A stretch of 41,103 nt of DNA from Sphingobacterium sp. (GTDB lineage: Bacteria > Bacteroidota > Bacteroidia > Sphingobacteriales > Sphingobacteriaceae): positions 1-41,103 of the forward strand of contig JALAGS010000106.1 of the NCBI GenBank assembly GCA_022712315.1. Direction: 5' to 3'. The notes under the pieces were generated by a model. It did no database searches, was not told where the DNA came from, and saw only the letters and a program-made list of their open reading frames with translations. Below are positions 31,279 to 39,902 of this stretch, in pieces. Both the position numbers and the translations under genes were made by a program. How positions within the stretch are numbered: position 1 is the first letter of the stretch; every line of letters begins with the position of its first letter.

Positions 31279-32220
31279 CTATTGAATAAATTTCGAAGTG
31301 ATCCCTCTTTTCTTGATATAGAAATTCAACGCTCGACCAGCCTCGGTAGGTCTATCCGTACTCAATATATCTGCTCCGCGGTCAATAAATCCAGCATAGA
31401 CTTGGGATCCTTTTTTGTCAGCCTGTTTGTCCAGATTACCTAACGTACCCAATATACACATAATGCCATGGTCGTGCAGTATCTTTGTCAATTGAGGGTC
31501 CGCTTCCCGTGTTCCAACGAAGGCCAATAAACGATTGTCTGGAATGTCCTTTTCATTGAGTCTTGCCAGATCATTTGTCGTATTGATAGAAGCCGAAATC
31601 ATTAAGTCTCCGGCAAGACTATGGACTTTGGCTGCCTGGTTGGCACTGTAGGTAATGATGACTACACTAGATTCTGCGCGTTGTTTACGGATAGCATTGA
31701 TAACAGCTTCATAAGGTACATCGTTTTTGATATCTAATGTGAAAATTACCTTTCCTTTTCCCCAGGATAAGGCTTCTTCCAGTGTGGGGATCTTATAGGG
31801 CGTTATTTTTTTGTTGTTATCTAATAGACGGAGTTGTTTGAGTTCCGATAAAGTGCTGGCACTGACAGGTCCTCTGCCTGTGGTTGTACGATTTAATGTA
31901 TTGTCATGCATCAACACCAATGCTGAATCTTTGCTGATGCGGACATCACACTCAACAAGAACAGGCTGTAGACTCGCGTTATAAGAAAATGTTTCGATCG
32001 CATTCTCAGGGTATCCGGATGCCGGGCCACCGCGATGCAAACTGACCAAAGGATAGCGATTATCGTCATAGGTCAGAAACTGATATAATTCCTCTACATT
32101 CTGAAGCTGTATACGTTTACCCACTGGCAATCCATCTGTATTGGCTCCATTACGAAAGCAGCTGCTCGCCACAAAGCAGATCAATAAAAGGAAGTAGTGT
32201 CGTATACGGATATCCATCAT
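31279..32220 (-). CDS. Exported glycerophosphodiester phosphodiesterase family protein
   Basis: 313 residues. The N-terminus has a lipoprotein-type signal (LICFVASSC, Cys21 after an atypical Ala at -3), so it is probably membrane-anchored outside the cytoplasm. The GDPD TIM barrel shows His62 in SLHRGGPASGYPEN, Glu72, Glu90/Asp92 in VECDVRISKD and His105 in LVLMHDNTLNRTTTG. It hydrolyses glycerophosphodiesters to sn-glycerol 3-phosphate and an alcohol. Its ATG follows directly on the stop codon of aroK (32221-32223), so it is translated together with it, as the last gene of the operon. Two ATGs stand in tandem at the start. Confidence 0.9.
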   Translation of the reverse strand: MMDIRIRHYFLLLICFVASSCFRNGANTDGLPVGKRIQLQNVEELYQFLTYDDNRYPLVSLHRGGPASGYPENAIETFSYNASLQPVLVECDVRISKDSALVLMHDNTLNRTTTGRGPVSASTLSELKQLRLLDNNKKITPYKIPTLEEALSWGKGKVIFTLDIKNDVPYEAVINAIRKQRAESSVVIITYSANQAAKVHSLAGDLMISASINTTNDLARLNEKDIPDNRLLAFVGTREADPQLTKILHDHGIMCILGTLGNLDKQADKKGSQVYAGFIDRGADILSTDRPTEAGRALNFYIKKRGITSKFIQ

Positions 32221-32736
32221 CTATTTATTGTGCTGATTAATTAGATCGGCTAATGTCTCCAGGCTCGTATTCAACTGATCGATGGTCAGATGTGCCTGTG
32301 TGTAGTAGGGCTCCCTCTCGGTCAACTTTTCTTCAATAAATACGCGCAGTTCCTCTGGTGATTTTCCAATCAGAATAGGCCTCTTGTGTAATTTTGATTG
32401 AGAAAGGCGATCAAACAGTGCTTTGGCTGACATTTGTAAATAGACAGCATAACCATTCGTCTTGATCCATTCCATATTGTCAAAAAAGCAAGGAGCACCC
32501 CCACCGGTGGAGATTACAGCGGCACTATCTGCAAATTTGCGCAATTGTTCACGTTCCAATGCTCGAAATGCGTCTTCTCCATGCTGGCCAAAATATTCGG
32601 TAATGCTCATACCAATTTGCTTCACGATCTCCTCATCTGTATCAATAAATGGAAGTTCAAGTCTGTTGGCAAGTTTCTTACCTAGGGTAGTTTTTCCACT
32701 TCCCATATAACCAATCAAAAATATAGGTTTAGGCAT
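32221..32736 (-). CDS. aroK: Shikimate kinase
   Basis: 171 residues. Phosphorylates shikimate to shikimate 3-phosphate in aromatic amino acid synthesis. Walker A is GYMGSGKT (9-16), followed by the shikimate-binding Asp in FIDTDEEI (about residue 33), STGGGAPCF with the Gly-Gly-Gly loop (about 76-84), and the KRPIL/EREPYYTQAHLTID lid and adenine-side segment near the C-terminus. It is 5 bp downstream of the BT_3928-like gene and abuts the GDPD gene. Confidence 0.95.
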   Translation of the reverse strand: MPKPIFLIGYMGSGKTTLGKKLANRLELPFIDTDEEIVKQIGMSITEYFGQHGEDAFRALEREQLRKFADSAAVISTGGGAPCFFDNMEWIKTNGYAVYLQMSAKALFDRLSQSKLHKRPILIGKSPEELRVFIEEKLTEREPYYTQAHLTIDQLNTSLETLADLINQHNK

Positions 32737-32741
32737 GTTTG

Positions 32742-33926
32742 TTATTTGTCTTTACTTAGAAATTTATCTTCAACGGTTTTGGCATCCGGAAAATTATTGT
32801 AATGCCATTTTCCCACAACATTGCCTCCCTTTAGCAGCAGTACGCCAGGATTTGCTCGGACCATGCTTTTCAAAGGAATGAGATCGGCATAGAAAATCTC
32901 AGCAATTAATTGCATTTTATCACTCAGATATTGAGCGTCTTTAGATGCAGATGCAGTCAATAGAACTACGCGCAGTCCATTGTAATCTTTTGTTAATTGG
33001 ATGGATGCCTGGTTGATCTTTTGGATAGCGTCAATATTGGTTGAAGAAAGATCTTTTGCGACGATCACAAGATTATAATACGGGTTGGCAATGATTTCCT
33101 GTGTATGATCTGCACCATCAGCGTCTGTAATTAAGAGATCAGGAATAGGGATGTCATATCCCTTTTTTACCAATCTACTCTCAGGCTCACCTATAATTTC
33201 CCATGATTCATCTTCCCATAGTTTATCAGCCATATAAACTTTGTCATTGACCTTCTTTGTCTCGCCCGTCTTTTTATTTTTCATGGTATAGATTTGTTCA
33301 AACACATCGCCTTGTTTGCCTTCAGGTAGTACCATTAATGAAGGTAAGTTGTTGCCAACTTTGTAGGGTAAGAAATCAATAAAGGGGAGGTAGTTTACGG
33401 TGTAGACACCAATGCCCAAGGAGATGATCGCTGTAATCACGGTAGCAACGAATTGATTGCCTGATCCTTTGATAATTGGCCGTAATTGCTTTCGGTTAAA
33501 AAATATAATAAGGATCAACGCCAAGAGCACCAGATCTTTAGAAAATGATTGCCAAGGTGTGAGTGGGATGGCATCTCCAAAACAGCCGCATGAAGTTACG
33601 ACTTCAAAAAATGCCGAGTAGAAGGTTAAAAAGGTGAAAAACAGGATCAGCAGCAACAGGCCCCATGCGACAGCATTTGCATAGACCCCCAGTAACAGCA
33701 GTGCTCCTAACAAAATTTCAAAACCACAGATCACCACAGCGATGGCAGTAGCATATTCGTTAAAAGCTGTGAGGTGAAAGACCTCAAAGTATTCCTGAAG
33801 CTTATAGCCAAACCCTGTAGGGTCATTTGCTTTAATAAAACCGGAGAATATGAAAAGAAGTCCCGTAAAAATCCGGCAAAATCCTAAAAGATAATTTGTT
33901 GTGGTACGCTGCTGTGTAGCTGTCAT
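32742..33926 (-). CDS. BT_3928-like membrane protein (DoxX domain plus thioredoxin-like domain)
   Basis: 394 residues. About residues 1-150 form four membrane helices of DoxX/TQO type, with FSGFIKANDPTGFGYKLQEY as the family signature and a CGCFGD loop. A further membrane segment precedes the periplasmic C-terminal part (about 185-394), which resembles a thioredoxin-like fold (LVIVAKDLSSTNIDAIQKIN, VVLLTASASKDAQYL, ANPGVLLLKGGNVVGKWHYNNFP) but has no Cys pair in CxxC form. The family is conserved in Bacteroidota and of unknown function. It lies 7 bp after DUF1599 and 5 bp before aroK, so it is in the middle of a four-gene operon. Confidence 0.85.
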   Translation of the reverse strand: MTATQQRTTTNYLLGFCRIFTGLLFIFSGFIKANDPTGFGYKLQEYFEVFHLTAFNEYATAIAVVICGFEILLGALLLLGVYANAVAWGLLLLILFFTFLTFYSAFFEVVTSCGCFGDAIPLTPWQSFSKDLVLLALILIIFFNRKQLRPIIKGSGNQFVATVITAIISLGIGVYTVNYLPFIDFLPYKVGNNLPSLMVLPEGKQGDVFEQIYTMKNKKTGETKKVNDKVYMADKLWEDESWEIIGEPESRLVKKGYDIPIPDLLITDADGADHTQEIIANPYYNLVIVAKDLSSTNIDAIQKINQASIQLTKDYNGLRVVLLTASASKDAQYLSDKMQLIAEIFYADLIPLKSMVRANPGVLLLKGGNVVGKWHYNNFPDAKTVEDKFLSKDK

Positions 33927-33933
33927 AATCCGA

Positions 33934-34476
33934 TTATTGTTGTGCGATTCCTAATTTAATTAATGCAAAAACTGCGTAATTGAGCATATCTTGATAGTTG
34001 GCATGAATGCCTTCAGAGACAAGGGTTTGCCCGTCATTATCTTCAATTTGTTTAACGCGGTGTATTTTCATTAAGATCAGATCTGTCATGGAAGAAACAC
34101 GCATATCGCGCCATGCCTCACCGTAATCGTGGTTTTTGGCAAGCATGAGGTCTCTGGTCTCAGTAACCTTTTCGGTATATTTCTGATTCACAAAGGTAGG
34201 ATCCAAATTTTCTTCGCCATCTTCACCCAAATCAATCTGAATCATAGCCATGACACAGTAATTGATAATACCGATATATTCGTCAACAATTCCTTCGCCT
34301 ACTTTGGAAACCTTTTTGATTTCTAGCGTGCGTATACGTTGTGCTTTAATGTAAATCTGATCCGTAATGGAAGATAGGCGCATAATCCGCCATGCCGTTC
34401 CATAATCTTTTGTTTTTTTTATAAATAAATCCTGACAATGTTTGATAACACTGTTATATTCCTGAATGGTATCCAT
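33934..34476 (-). CDS. DUF1599 protein (two tandem copies of the domain)
   Basis: 180 residues from the ATG at 34476. Two copies of the domain lie in tandem: residues about 5-80 (DLFIKKTKDYGTAWRIMRLSSITDQI) and about 95-172 (DLMLAKNHDYGEAWRDMRVSSMTDLI). Each has the same K-x-x-DYG-x-AWR-x-M-R-x-SS-x-TD motif. DUF1599 is listed as nucleotide-modification-associated domain 1, a family linked by context to nucleic acid or nucleotide metabolism, without a proven reaction. I chose ATG 34476 over an earlier TTG at 34506 because it sits at the right distance from the promoter at 34522-34550. It heads the four-gene operon with the BT_3928-like gene, aroK and GDPD. Confidence 0.85.
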   Translation of the reverse strand: MDTIQEYNSVIKHCQDLFIKKTKDYGTAWRIMRLSSITDQIYIKAQRIRTLEIKKVSKVGEGIVDEYIGIINYCVMAMIQIDLGEDGEENLDPTFVNQKYTEKVTETRDLMLAKNHDYGEAWRDMRVSSMTDLILMKIHRVKQIEDNDGQTLVSEGIHANYQDMLNYAVFALIKLGIAQQ

Positions 34477-34521
34477 ATCGTTGATTGAAGAAACTTGATG
34501 AGACAAGTTGTGATTACACTA

Positions 34522-34550
34522 CAAATATAATTAGAAAATAATACTTCCAA
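34522..34550 (-). promoter_or_regulatory. Promoter of the DUF1599-aroK operon
   Basis: TTG (34548-34550), an 18-bp spacer and TATATTTG (34522-34529) on the minus strand match the Bacteroidota consensus. A perfect 8-bp inverted repeat TTATTGCT-N8-AGCAATAA (34578-34601) lies upstream in the divergent gap. Confidence 0.68.
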
Positions 34551-34577
34551 CGGTCAAATGAATGTACAATTTGTGCT

Positions 34578-34601
34578 TTATTGCTAAAATATAAGCAATA
34601 A
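34578..34601. promoter_or_regulatory. Inverted repeat in the divergent DUF1599/HipA gap
   Basis: TTATTGCT (34578-34585) and AGCAATAA (34594-34601) are perfect arms around an 8-nt spacer, upstream of the DUF1599 operon promoter. An operator is possible; the site is AT-rich, so chance is not excluded. Confidence 0.4.
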
Positions 34602-34721
34602 TTTTGGATATTACCACAATTAAAAGTTCGCAGTGGAAAGGGGCAGCTGTATTGTGCAAGTGCATGGCGTCAATTTCTCGTTTCCTATATCCTCAAACGT
34701 TTAAATATAGGTAACTTTAGA

Positions 34722-34729
34722 TAAGTTTG
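34722..34729 (+). promoter_or_regulatory. HipA-like gene promoter -7 box
   Basis: TAAGTTTG fits TAnnTTTG; the start codon is at 34780, giving a leader of about 44 nt. No clear -33 TTG. Confidence 0.45.
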
Positions 34730-34779
34730 ATCAGTTTGCAAGTTATTGCCAACTTTGAAGATCGTAAAAATATAAATTC

Positions 34780-35577
34780 ATGGATTTTAAACAACCTGTT
34801 ATTAGAGAAGTGGAGATCATCCGATATGTTCAACCATTTCGGGAAGGAGGGTCTTTACCAGCATTAGTCGATGCCGATGACGGCTTTAGTTATGTGATTA
34901 AATTTAGGGGAGCAGGTCAGGGGCGAAAAGCATTGATCGCGGAACTGATCGGCGGAGAGCTGGCAAGACTGCTAAAATTGAGAGTTCCCGAAATTGTATT
35001 TGCGGAGTTGGACGAATCCTTTGGCCGGACGGAACCCGATGAGGAAATTCAGGACCTGCTCAAATTTAGTGTAGGGAAAAACCTGGGACTTCATTTTCTG
35101 AGTGGAGCCATCACATTTGATGCGAATGTTGATGCTATCGGCGCGGAGGAAGCATCGAAAATTGTCTGGTTGGATTCTCTCTTGATGAATGTTGACCGTA
35201 CCGTGCGGAATACAAATATGCTGATATGGCATAAAGAACTTTGGTTGATAGACCACGGAGCGTCCTTATATTTCCACCACAGTTGGGATAATTGGGAAGA
35301 ACAATCCCTAAAACCATTTGTTCAGATTAAGGATCACGTACTGTTAAAAAATGCCAGTATGGTGGAGAAAATAGATCAGGAATACCGTTCTGTTTTTACG
35401 GAAGCCGCATTTCGGGGAATATTAGCTGTGGTACCCGATGAATGGCTGGAAGATCCTGAACGTGAGCTCTCTGCAGCCGATGCGCGCGAAGTGTATGTTT
35501 CTTTCCTGAAACAGCGTGTAGCCAATTCATCCATTTTTGTAAAACAGATTGAAGATGCCAGAAAAGACAGTATATGA
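34780..35577 (+). CDS. HipA-like kinase-fold protein (HipA family kinase)
   Basis: 265 residues, shorter than HipA (about 440), lacking the N-terminal subdomain. The lysine of the ATP site is probably Lys41 (SYVIKFRG). The catalytic loop is seen as NVDRTVRNTNML, with Asp139, Asn144 and Asn146, and the metal-binding Asp158 lies in WLIDHGAS. HipA phosphorylates a tRNA synthetase in some bacteria, but the substrate of this small form is unknown. No HipB-like antitoxin gene is adjacent. Instead a DUF3037 gene overlaps its end by 23 bp, a pair I recall as common in bacteria, with joint expression. Confidence 0.82.
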   Translation: MDFKQPVIREVEIIRYVQPFREGGSLPALVDADDGFSYVIKFRGAGQGRKALIAELIGGELARLLKLRVPEIVFAELDESFGRTEPDEEIQDLLKFSVGKNLGLHFLSGAITFDANVDAIGAEEASKIVWLDSLLMNVDRTVRNTNMLIWHKELWLIDHGASLYFHHSWDNWEEQSLKPFVQIKDHVLLKNASMVEKIDQEYRSVFTEAAFRGILAVVPDEWLEDPERELSAADAREVYVSFLKQRVANSSIFVKQIEDARKDSI

Positions 35578-35938
35578 GTATGCCGTGGTACGCTTGATAC
35601 CACGAGTGGAGCGAGAGGAATTTATCAATGTAGGTGTAGCTCTTTACTGTCGTAAGCATCGTTTTGCGAAGATGGTTTATTTCGTCAATGAACAAAAGGT
35701 CCGATCGCTTTGTCCGGAGATCGAATTGGAACTGATTGAAAATCATCTTTCTTCCTTCCAGCGAATCTGCCATGGAGAAAAAGATGCAGGCAAACTTGCG
35801 GCACTGGATATGACCGAACGATTCCGTTGGCTGACGGCAAAGCGGAGTACCCTGATTCAATGTTCGGCATCGCATCCCGGATTGTGTGAGGATCCTGAAG
35901 CGACATTGAAAGAGCTGTTTGAACGATTGGTCCTTTAG
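35555..35938 (+). CDS. DUF3037 protein, partner of the HipA-like kinase
   Basis: 127 residues. The family starts with YEYAVVRLIPRVEREEFINVGVALY, an obvious signature, and runs to a C-terminal helix (ATLKELFERLVL). No function is known, and no catalytic residue is recognised. It overlaps the HipA-like gene by 23 bp, in another frame, hence translational coupling. The ATG at 35555 is preferred to a TTG two codons upstream. DUF3037 and small HipA-like kinases occur as conserved neighbours, and the pair may be a regulator-kinase module. Confidence 0.85.
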   Translation: MPEKTVYEYAVVRLIPRVEREEFINVGVALYCRKHRFAKMVYFVNEQKVRSLCPEIELELIENHLSSFQRICHGEKDAGKLAALDMTERFRWLTAKRSTLIQCSASHPGLCEDPEATLKELFERLVL

Positions 35939-36031
35939 GCTGAAAGAATTGCGCCTTTTATTAAGGGACAATAATGACGGTCAATGGAGCGAAGATTTAA
36001 TAATAAGGCTTAATCTATCAATATTGTATAG

Positions 36032-36039
36032 TATATTTG
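36032..36039 (+). promoter_or_regulatory. cysE promoter -7 box
   Basis: TATATTTG matches TAnnTTTG, with the cysE ATG 19 nt beyond it at 36059. No clear -33 TTG. Confidence 0.52.
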
Positions 36040-36058
36040 TTTTAATAAACTAGTGAAG

Positions 36059-36868
36059 ATGCATGATTTTTATCAACATATCTATGAACAGCAATTGGCT
36101 GTCCTAGAAATGCCTTCTAATAAGAAGATCTGTGGATGGGCTATCCGGATTGTCGATGTGCTCTTCCCTGAACGAAATTCTGGCGAGATGAAATCGGTCG
36201 ATGATGTAAAGCTCGCTTTTGAACAATTTGAATTGGAGCTGGAGCAGCTCTTGAGTAAATCCAAGGCGTGTCAAAGCTGCAATCATTCGGAGGTAGCACA
36301 CCGGTTTTTTGAACGGATTCCGCAGCTTTATGAATTGATGTGCTGGGATGCAGACGCGTTGATGGAAGGAGATCCTGCAGCACAGAATAAGAGAGAAGTC
36401 GTGCGCACCTATCCGGGATTCTTTGCGATCTGTATCTTCCGTATGGCTAATGAACTGCATCGGCTGGGGGTACCTTTGATACCCCGTATATTGACTGAAC
36501 ATGCACATTCCAAAACAGGAATTGATATCCATCCCGGAGCAACGATAGGTCACCATTTACATATTGACCATGGAACTGGATTGGTGATCGGCGAAACCTG
36601 TACCATCGGTAACTATGTGAAGCTTTATCAGGGTGTAACCTTAGGAGCGTTGAGTGTGGACAAGGTTTTTTCCAATGTAAAACGCCACCCGACGATAGGT
36701 GACCATGTGATCATCTATTCCGGAGCCACAATCCTGGGCGGCGAAACACATATCGGCCATCATTCGGTTATTGGCGGGAATGTGTGGCTGACTAGTTCTG
36801 TAGAGCCTTATACTACCGTGTATCACCAGGCTTCATCAAAATTTATAGACTCAAAACCAATAATATAG
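36059..36868 (+). CDS. cysE: Serine O-acetyltransferase
   Basis: 269 residues. Transfers acetyl from acetyl-CoA to serine, making O-acetylserine, the first step of cysteine synthesis. An N-terminal helical domain (about 1-135) precedes a left-handed beta-helix of hexapeptide repeats (from HSKTGIDIHPGATIGHHLHI to GETHIGHHSVIGGNVWL), with the catalytic HTHID-type motif appearing as HIDHGTG. I prefer the ATG at 36059 to a GTG two codons upstream. cysM follows after 5 bp. Confidence 0.95.
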   Translation: MHDFYQHIYEQQLAVLEMPSNKKICGWAIRIVDVLFPERNSGEMKSVDDVKLAFEQFELELEQLLSKSKACQSCNHSEVAHRFFERIPQLYELMCWDADALMEGDPAAQNKREVVRTYPGFFAICIFRMANELHRLGVPLIPRILTEHAHSKTGIDIHPGATIGHHLHIDHGTGLVIGETCTIGNYVKLYQGVTLGALSVDKVFSNVKRHPTIGDHVIIYSGATILGGETHIGHHSVIGGNVWLTSSVEPYTTVYHQASSKFIDSKPII

Positions 36869-36873
36869 ATACC

Positions 36874-37746
36874 ATGGGAAATATCATAGATACCATAGGA
36901 AATACTCCCTTAGTAGAGATTACACAATTTCATACAAATCCCAAGGTGCGGATCTTTGCGAAAATGGAAGGGAATAATCCTGCTGGTTCAGTTAAAGATC
37001 GTGCGGCGTTAAATATGATCCGTTCGGCAATGGAGCGGGGCGATATTACAAAGGATAGCAAATTGATCGAGGCAACGAGTGGCAATACAGGCATCGCATT
37101 GGCTATGATTGCAGGTATATATGGACTCAGCCTGGAGCTTGTCATGCCTGCCTCTTCGACGCGGGAGCGGACGCTGACGATGGAGGCCTATGGAGCAAAA
37201 GTCACTCTGCTTGAATCAATGGAAATATGCCGCGATTATGCAGAAGAAAAAGCAGCAAAGGAAGGCTATTTTATATTGAATCAATTTTCAAATCCAGATA
37301 ATTACGAAGCGCATATCAAAACAACGGGACCTGAAATCTGGCGCGATACCGAAGGCAAAATCACGCATTTCGTCAGTGCCATGGGGACTACTGGGACGAT
37401 TATGGGAAACTCCATCTACCTGAAAGAAAAAAATGCAGCCATTCAGATCGTAGGCTGCCAGCCCACACCTGAATCCTCGATACCCGGTATACGACGTTGG
37501 CCCGAAGCCTATCTGCCCAAAATCTTTGATCCAAGCAGGGTAGACCACGTCATTGATATATCCCAGCAGGAGGCCACGGAGCTTGCCCGCGAGCTCGTTA
37601 AGCGGGAAGGCGTTTTTGCAGGAATGAGTACAGGAGGAGCTTTTGCTGGAGCACTAAAAATTGCAAATGAAATCGAAGAAGGCCTTATTGTCTTTATTGC
37701 GTGCGACCGTGGGGACCGCTATTTGAGTTCAGATCTTTTTGGTTAG
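36874..37746 (+). CDS. cysM: Cysteine synthase B (O-acetylserine sulfhydrylase)
   Basis: 290 residues, PLP enzyme that makes cysteine from O-acetylserine and sulfide. The PLP lysine is Lys41 in PAGSVKDRAAL; the phosphate-binding TSGNTG motif is at 68-73. The C-terminal end, DRGDRYLSSDLFG, is typical. CysE and CysM are 5 bp apart, so the two enzymes are made together, covering serine to cysteine. CysM-type, rather than CysK-type, is chosen from the length and the GCQPTPESSIPGIRRWPEAYLP loop. Confidence 0.93.
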   Translation: MGNIIDTIGNTPLVEITQFHTNPKVRIFAKMEGNNPAGSVKDRAALNMIRSAMERGDITKDSKLIEATSGNTGIALAMIAGIYGLSLELVMPASSTRERTLTMEAYGAKVTLLESMEICRDYAEEKAAKEGYFILNQFSNPDNYEAHIKTTGPEIWRDTEGKITHFVSAMGTTGTIMGNSIYLKEKNAAIQIVGCQPTPESSIPGIRRWPEAYLPKIFDPSRVDHVIDISQQEATELARELVKREGVFAGMSTGGAFAGALKIANEIEEGLIVFIACDRGDRYLSSDLFG

Positions 37747-37768
37747 AAACCTATAGGTCAAATACTAG

Positions 37769-37816
37769 GCCCACTATGGATCGATGCTTACTTACAGCGA
37801 TCTATAGTGGGCTTTT
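37769..37816 (+). terminator. cysE-cysM terminator
   Basis: GCCCACTATGGATCG (37769-37783) pairs with CGATCTATAGTGGGC (37798-37812), with one G-U pair and a 14-nt loop, followed by TTTTT. It ends close to the convergent VOC gene. Confidence 0.88.
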
Positions 37817-37821
37817 TGCCG

Positions 37822-38181
37822 TTAACCATCAGCGCCAAATGTGAGTAGATTGCTGTCGGGATCCAAAATCGAAAACTCACGCTGCCCCCATGGCTTAGTT
37901 TCTAGTTGGCCATTGGGATGGATGGCAACGCTATTTTCTTGAAATGATTGATATAAATGCTCAATATCGTCTGTACGGATATAGACCATCCCATAATTTT
38001 CTTCCGGTGGAAGTGCTGTAAATTCAAAAAAATGGATCTCTATATCATCCTTTTTTAACATTAGATAACCTTCATAGTCGGTTGTTCCGCATAGGGAAAA
38101 TCCAAGCTTATGCACGTAGAAATCCCTTGTAATGGATTTGTTGCGCATGGGTAATTTGGGATGAATGGCAGTCAGTTTCAT
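37822..38181 (-). CDS. Glyoxalase/bleomycin-resistance (VOC) family protein
   Basis: 119 residues, a VOC-superfamily protein of the bleomycin-resistance type, with two beta-alpha-beta-beta-beta units (AIHPKLPMRNKSITRDFYVHKLGFSL and ENYGMVYIRTDDIEHLYQSFQEN...REFSILDPDSNLLTFG). BRP members bind an antibiotic without metal; others are dioxygenases or lyases. His7, Glu and the terminal Asp/Ser region do not settle whether a metal is bound. No neighbour shows the substrate. Single gene. Confidence 0.85.
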   Translation of the reverse strand: MKLTAIHPKLPMRNKSITRDFYVHKLGFSLCGTTDYEGYLMLKKDDIEIHFFEFTALPPEENYGMVYIRTDDIEHLYQSFQENSVAIHPNGQLETKPWGQREFSILDPDSNLLTFGADG

Positions 38182-38425
38182 CTTTAGCTAATTTTTAATT
38201 CGTGTTTAATCAATGCCTTTTTAAATCTATTTGAAATATAGGTATTTATCGTCATGTTTTAATCTCGTTTCTGTTAAGTATGCTCGTTTTATGCCTGATT
38301 TTTTTAGAACTTCTTAGCCTATAGCTTTTTTGATTAATAACTTGTAGTTATGACTTATTATTAATTGTGTCTATTAAGATGATTTCTAGTTATAGATCTT
38401 TGTGCCAAATCAATGTATCATTGTC

Positions 38426-39400
38426 ATGGACAAAAAAATAAATACAGCAATTCGTTACAGACAACTGCTCAATCACAAAGTATCCGTTCGGGAAATCATT
38501 TTTATAATCTTATTCATCTTGTGTCTGACACCATTTATTTCAGCGCCGCTGGCGTTACTCCTGGGTATTATCGTGGCACAATGGATTGGCCACCCCTTTT
38601 TGGCAGTCAACCACAAGGCGACACAGATTTTATTGCAGATCTCTGTCGTTGGCCTGGGTTTCGGGATGAATATCGATTCGGCTATTCAGACTGGTAAGCA
38701 GGGATTTGTGTTGACCGTTATCTCCATCATCGGAACATTGTCATTGGGATATCTATTGGGGAAGCTGCTTAAGTTGGAAAAGGTGACTGCTTATTTGATT
38801 TCCGTTGGTACAGCAATTTGTGGCGGAAGCGCTATTGCCGCGGTGTCACCAACCGTAAAAGCCAATGAGAAACAGGTCAGTGTGGCCTTAGGGACGGTTT
38901 TTTTACTCAATGCCGTCGCTTTATTTATCTTTCCTTTCATTGGTCATTTCCTTGAACTTACACAGACACAGTTTGGTCTATGGTGCGCGGTCGCTATACA
39001 GGATACAAGTTCAGTAGTTGGCGCAGCGAGTAAGTATGGCAATGAGGCACTACAGGTCGCGACGACAGTGAAATTAACAAGAGCCCTGTGGATTATTCCA
39101 ATCGCATTTTTAAGTGCATTAGCTTTCAAAACCAAGGGAGCAAAAATTAAAATACCTTATTTTATTGGACTATTTGTGCTGGCTGTTATCTTAACGAGTT
39201 ATATCCCTTTTTTTCAGCATATCGGAAGCTATGTTGTCCATATTTCCAAAATGGGACTCACTTTGACGTTGTTTTTAATCGGAGCAAGTTTGTCTAGGGA
39301 GGTCCTTTTGTCCGTAGGTTTTAAAGCTATATTACAGGGGGTAATACTGTGGCTGGGCCTATCGATACCAGTGCTTGTCTATATCTACTTTTGTCACTAG
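38426..39400 (+). CDS. YeiH-family putative sulfate exporter / integral membrane protein
   Basis: 324 residues from ATG 38426, with about ten hydrophobic segments, of the UPF0324/YeiH family (PF03601). Typical segments are GLGFGMNIDSAIQTG, SVGTAICGGSAIAAVSPTVKA and AVAIQDTSSVVGAASKYGNEA. It is called a putative sulfate exporter in the family, but the transported compound is not proven. An upstream GTG at 38402 is in frame but the eight extra residues are not expected. Its stop overlaps the stop of the convergent GNAT gene by 3 bp. Confidence 0.87.
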   Translation: MDKKINTAIRYRQLLNHKVSVREIIFIILFILCLTPFISAPLALLLGIIVAQWIGHPFLAVNHKATQILLQISVVGLGFGMNIDSAIQTGKQGFVLTVISIIGTLSLGYLLGKLLKLEKVTAYLISVGTAICGGSAIAAVSPTVKANEKQVSVALGTVFLLNAVALFIFPFIGHFLELTQTQFGLWCAVAIQDTSSVVGAASKYGNEALQVATTVKLTRALWIIPIAFLSALAFKTKGAKIKIPYFIGLFVLAVILTSYIPFFQHIGSYVVHISKMGLTLTLFLIGASLSREVLLSVGFKAILQGVILWLGLSIPVLVYIYFCH

Positions 39401-39861
39401 GAATCTAAAGTATATCGCAGCATAATCATATCTTTCAATAATGTGCCGTTTTCATAAATAGGCTGTTCATAATTTTCGATGAAAAAATCTTTACGGATGG
39501 CGTATTTAACAAAGCCATTTCGTTCATAGAACCGGATTTGGGCCAAGCCGCAATCTGCAGTACCAACAATCAGGTTAGGATATTGCTGATAATTCGCTTT
39601 GATAAAATCAAGTAACTGACTTCCCAGCCCCTTGCATTGAAAGTCTGGCGATACAGCGATATTTTTAATTTCCAGGGTTTCAGAATCGACAGGATATAAA
39701 CAGAAAACAGCAATCGGCTTTGCTGTTTCAAATACAACATAAACTAGCGAGTCATAGAGGTACTTGTCGATCGCAGCAACTGTTTCGTCTGCTAAAAGCA
39801 ACAAATCATAAGGATAATCCTTATGATTTGTGATAAGTTTTATTTGAAAGCTATCGCGCAT
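39397..39861 (-). CDS. GNAT-family N-acetyltransferase
   Basis: 154 residues. The acetyl-CoA binding motif is VSPDFQCKGLGSQLLDFIKA (Q-x-x-G-x-G), preceded by strand IKNIAVS and followed by IVGTADCGLAQIRFYERNGFVK, with the terminal Tyr/Asn-rich strand common in GNATs. The substrate cannot be told from sequence. It starts with ATG 39861 and ends overlapping the YeiH gene's stop. Confidence 0.9.
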   Translation of the reverse strand: MRDSFQIKLITNHKDYPYDLLLLADETVAAIDKYLYDSLVYVVFETAKPIAVFCLYPVDSETLEIKNIAVSPDFQCKGLGSQLLDFIKANYQQYPNLIVGTADCGLAQIRFYERNGFVKYAIRKDFFIENYEQPIYENGTLLKDMIMLRYTLDS

Positions 39862-39902
39862 TTATAAAGATTTCGCTAACTGCTTTGTGTCTAAAGCCTG
39901 AA

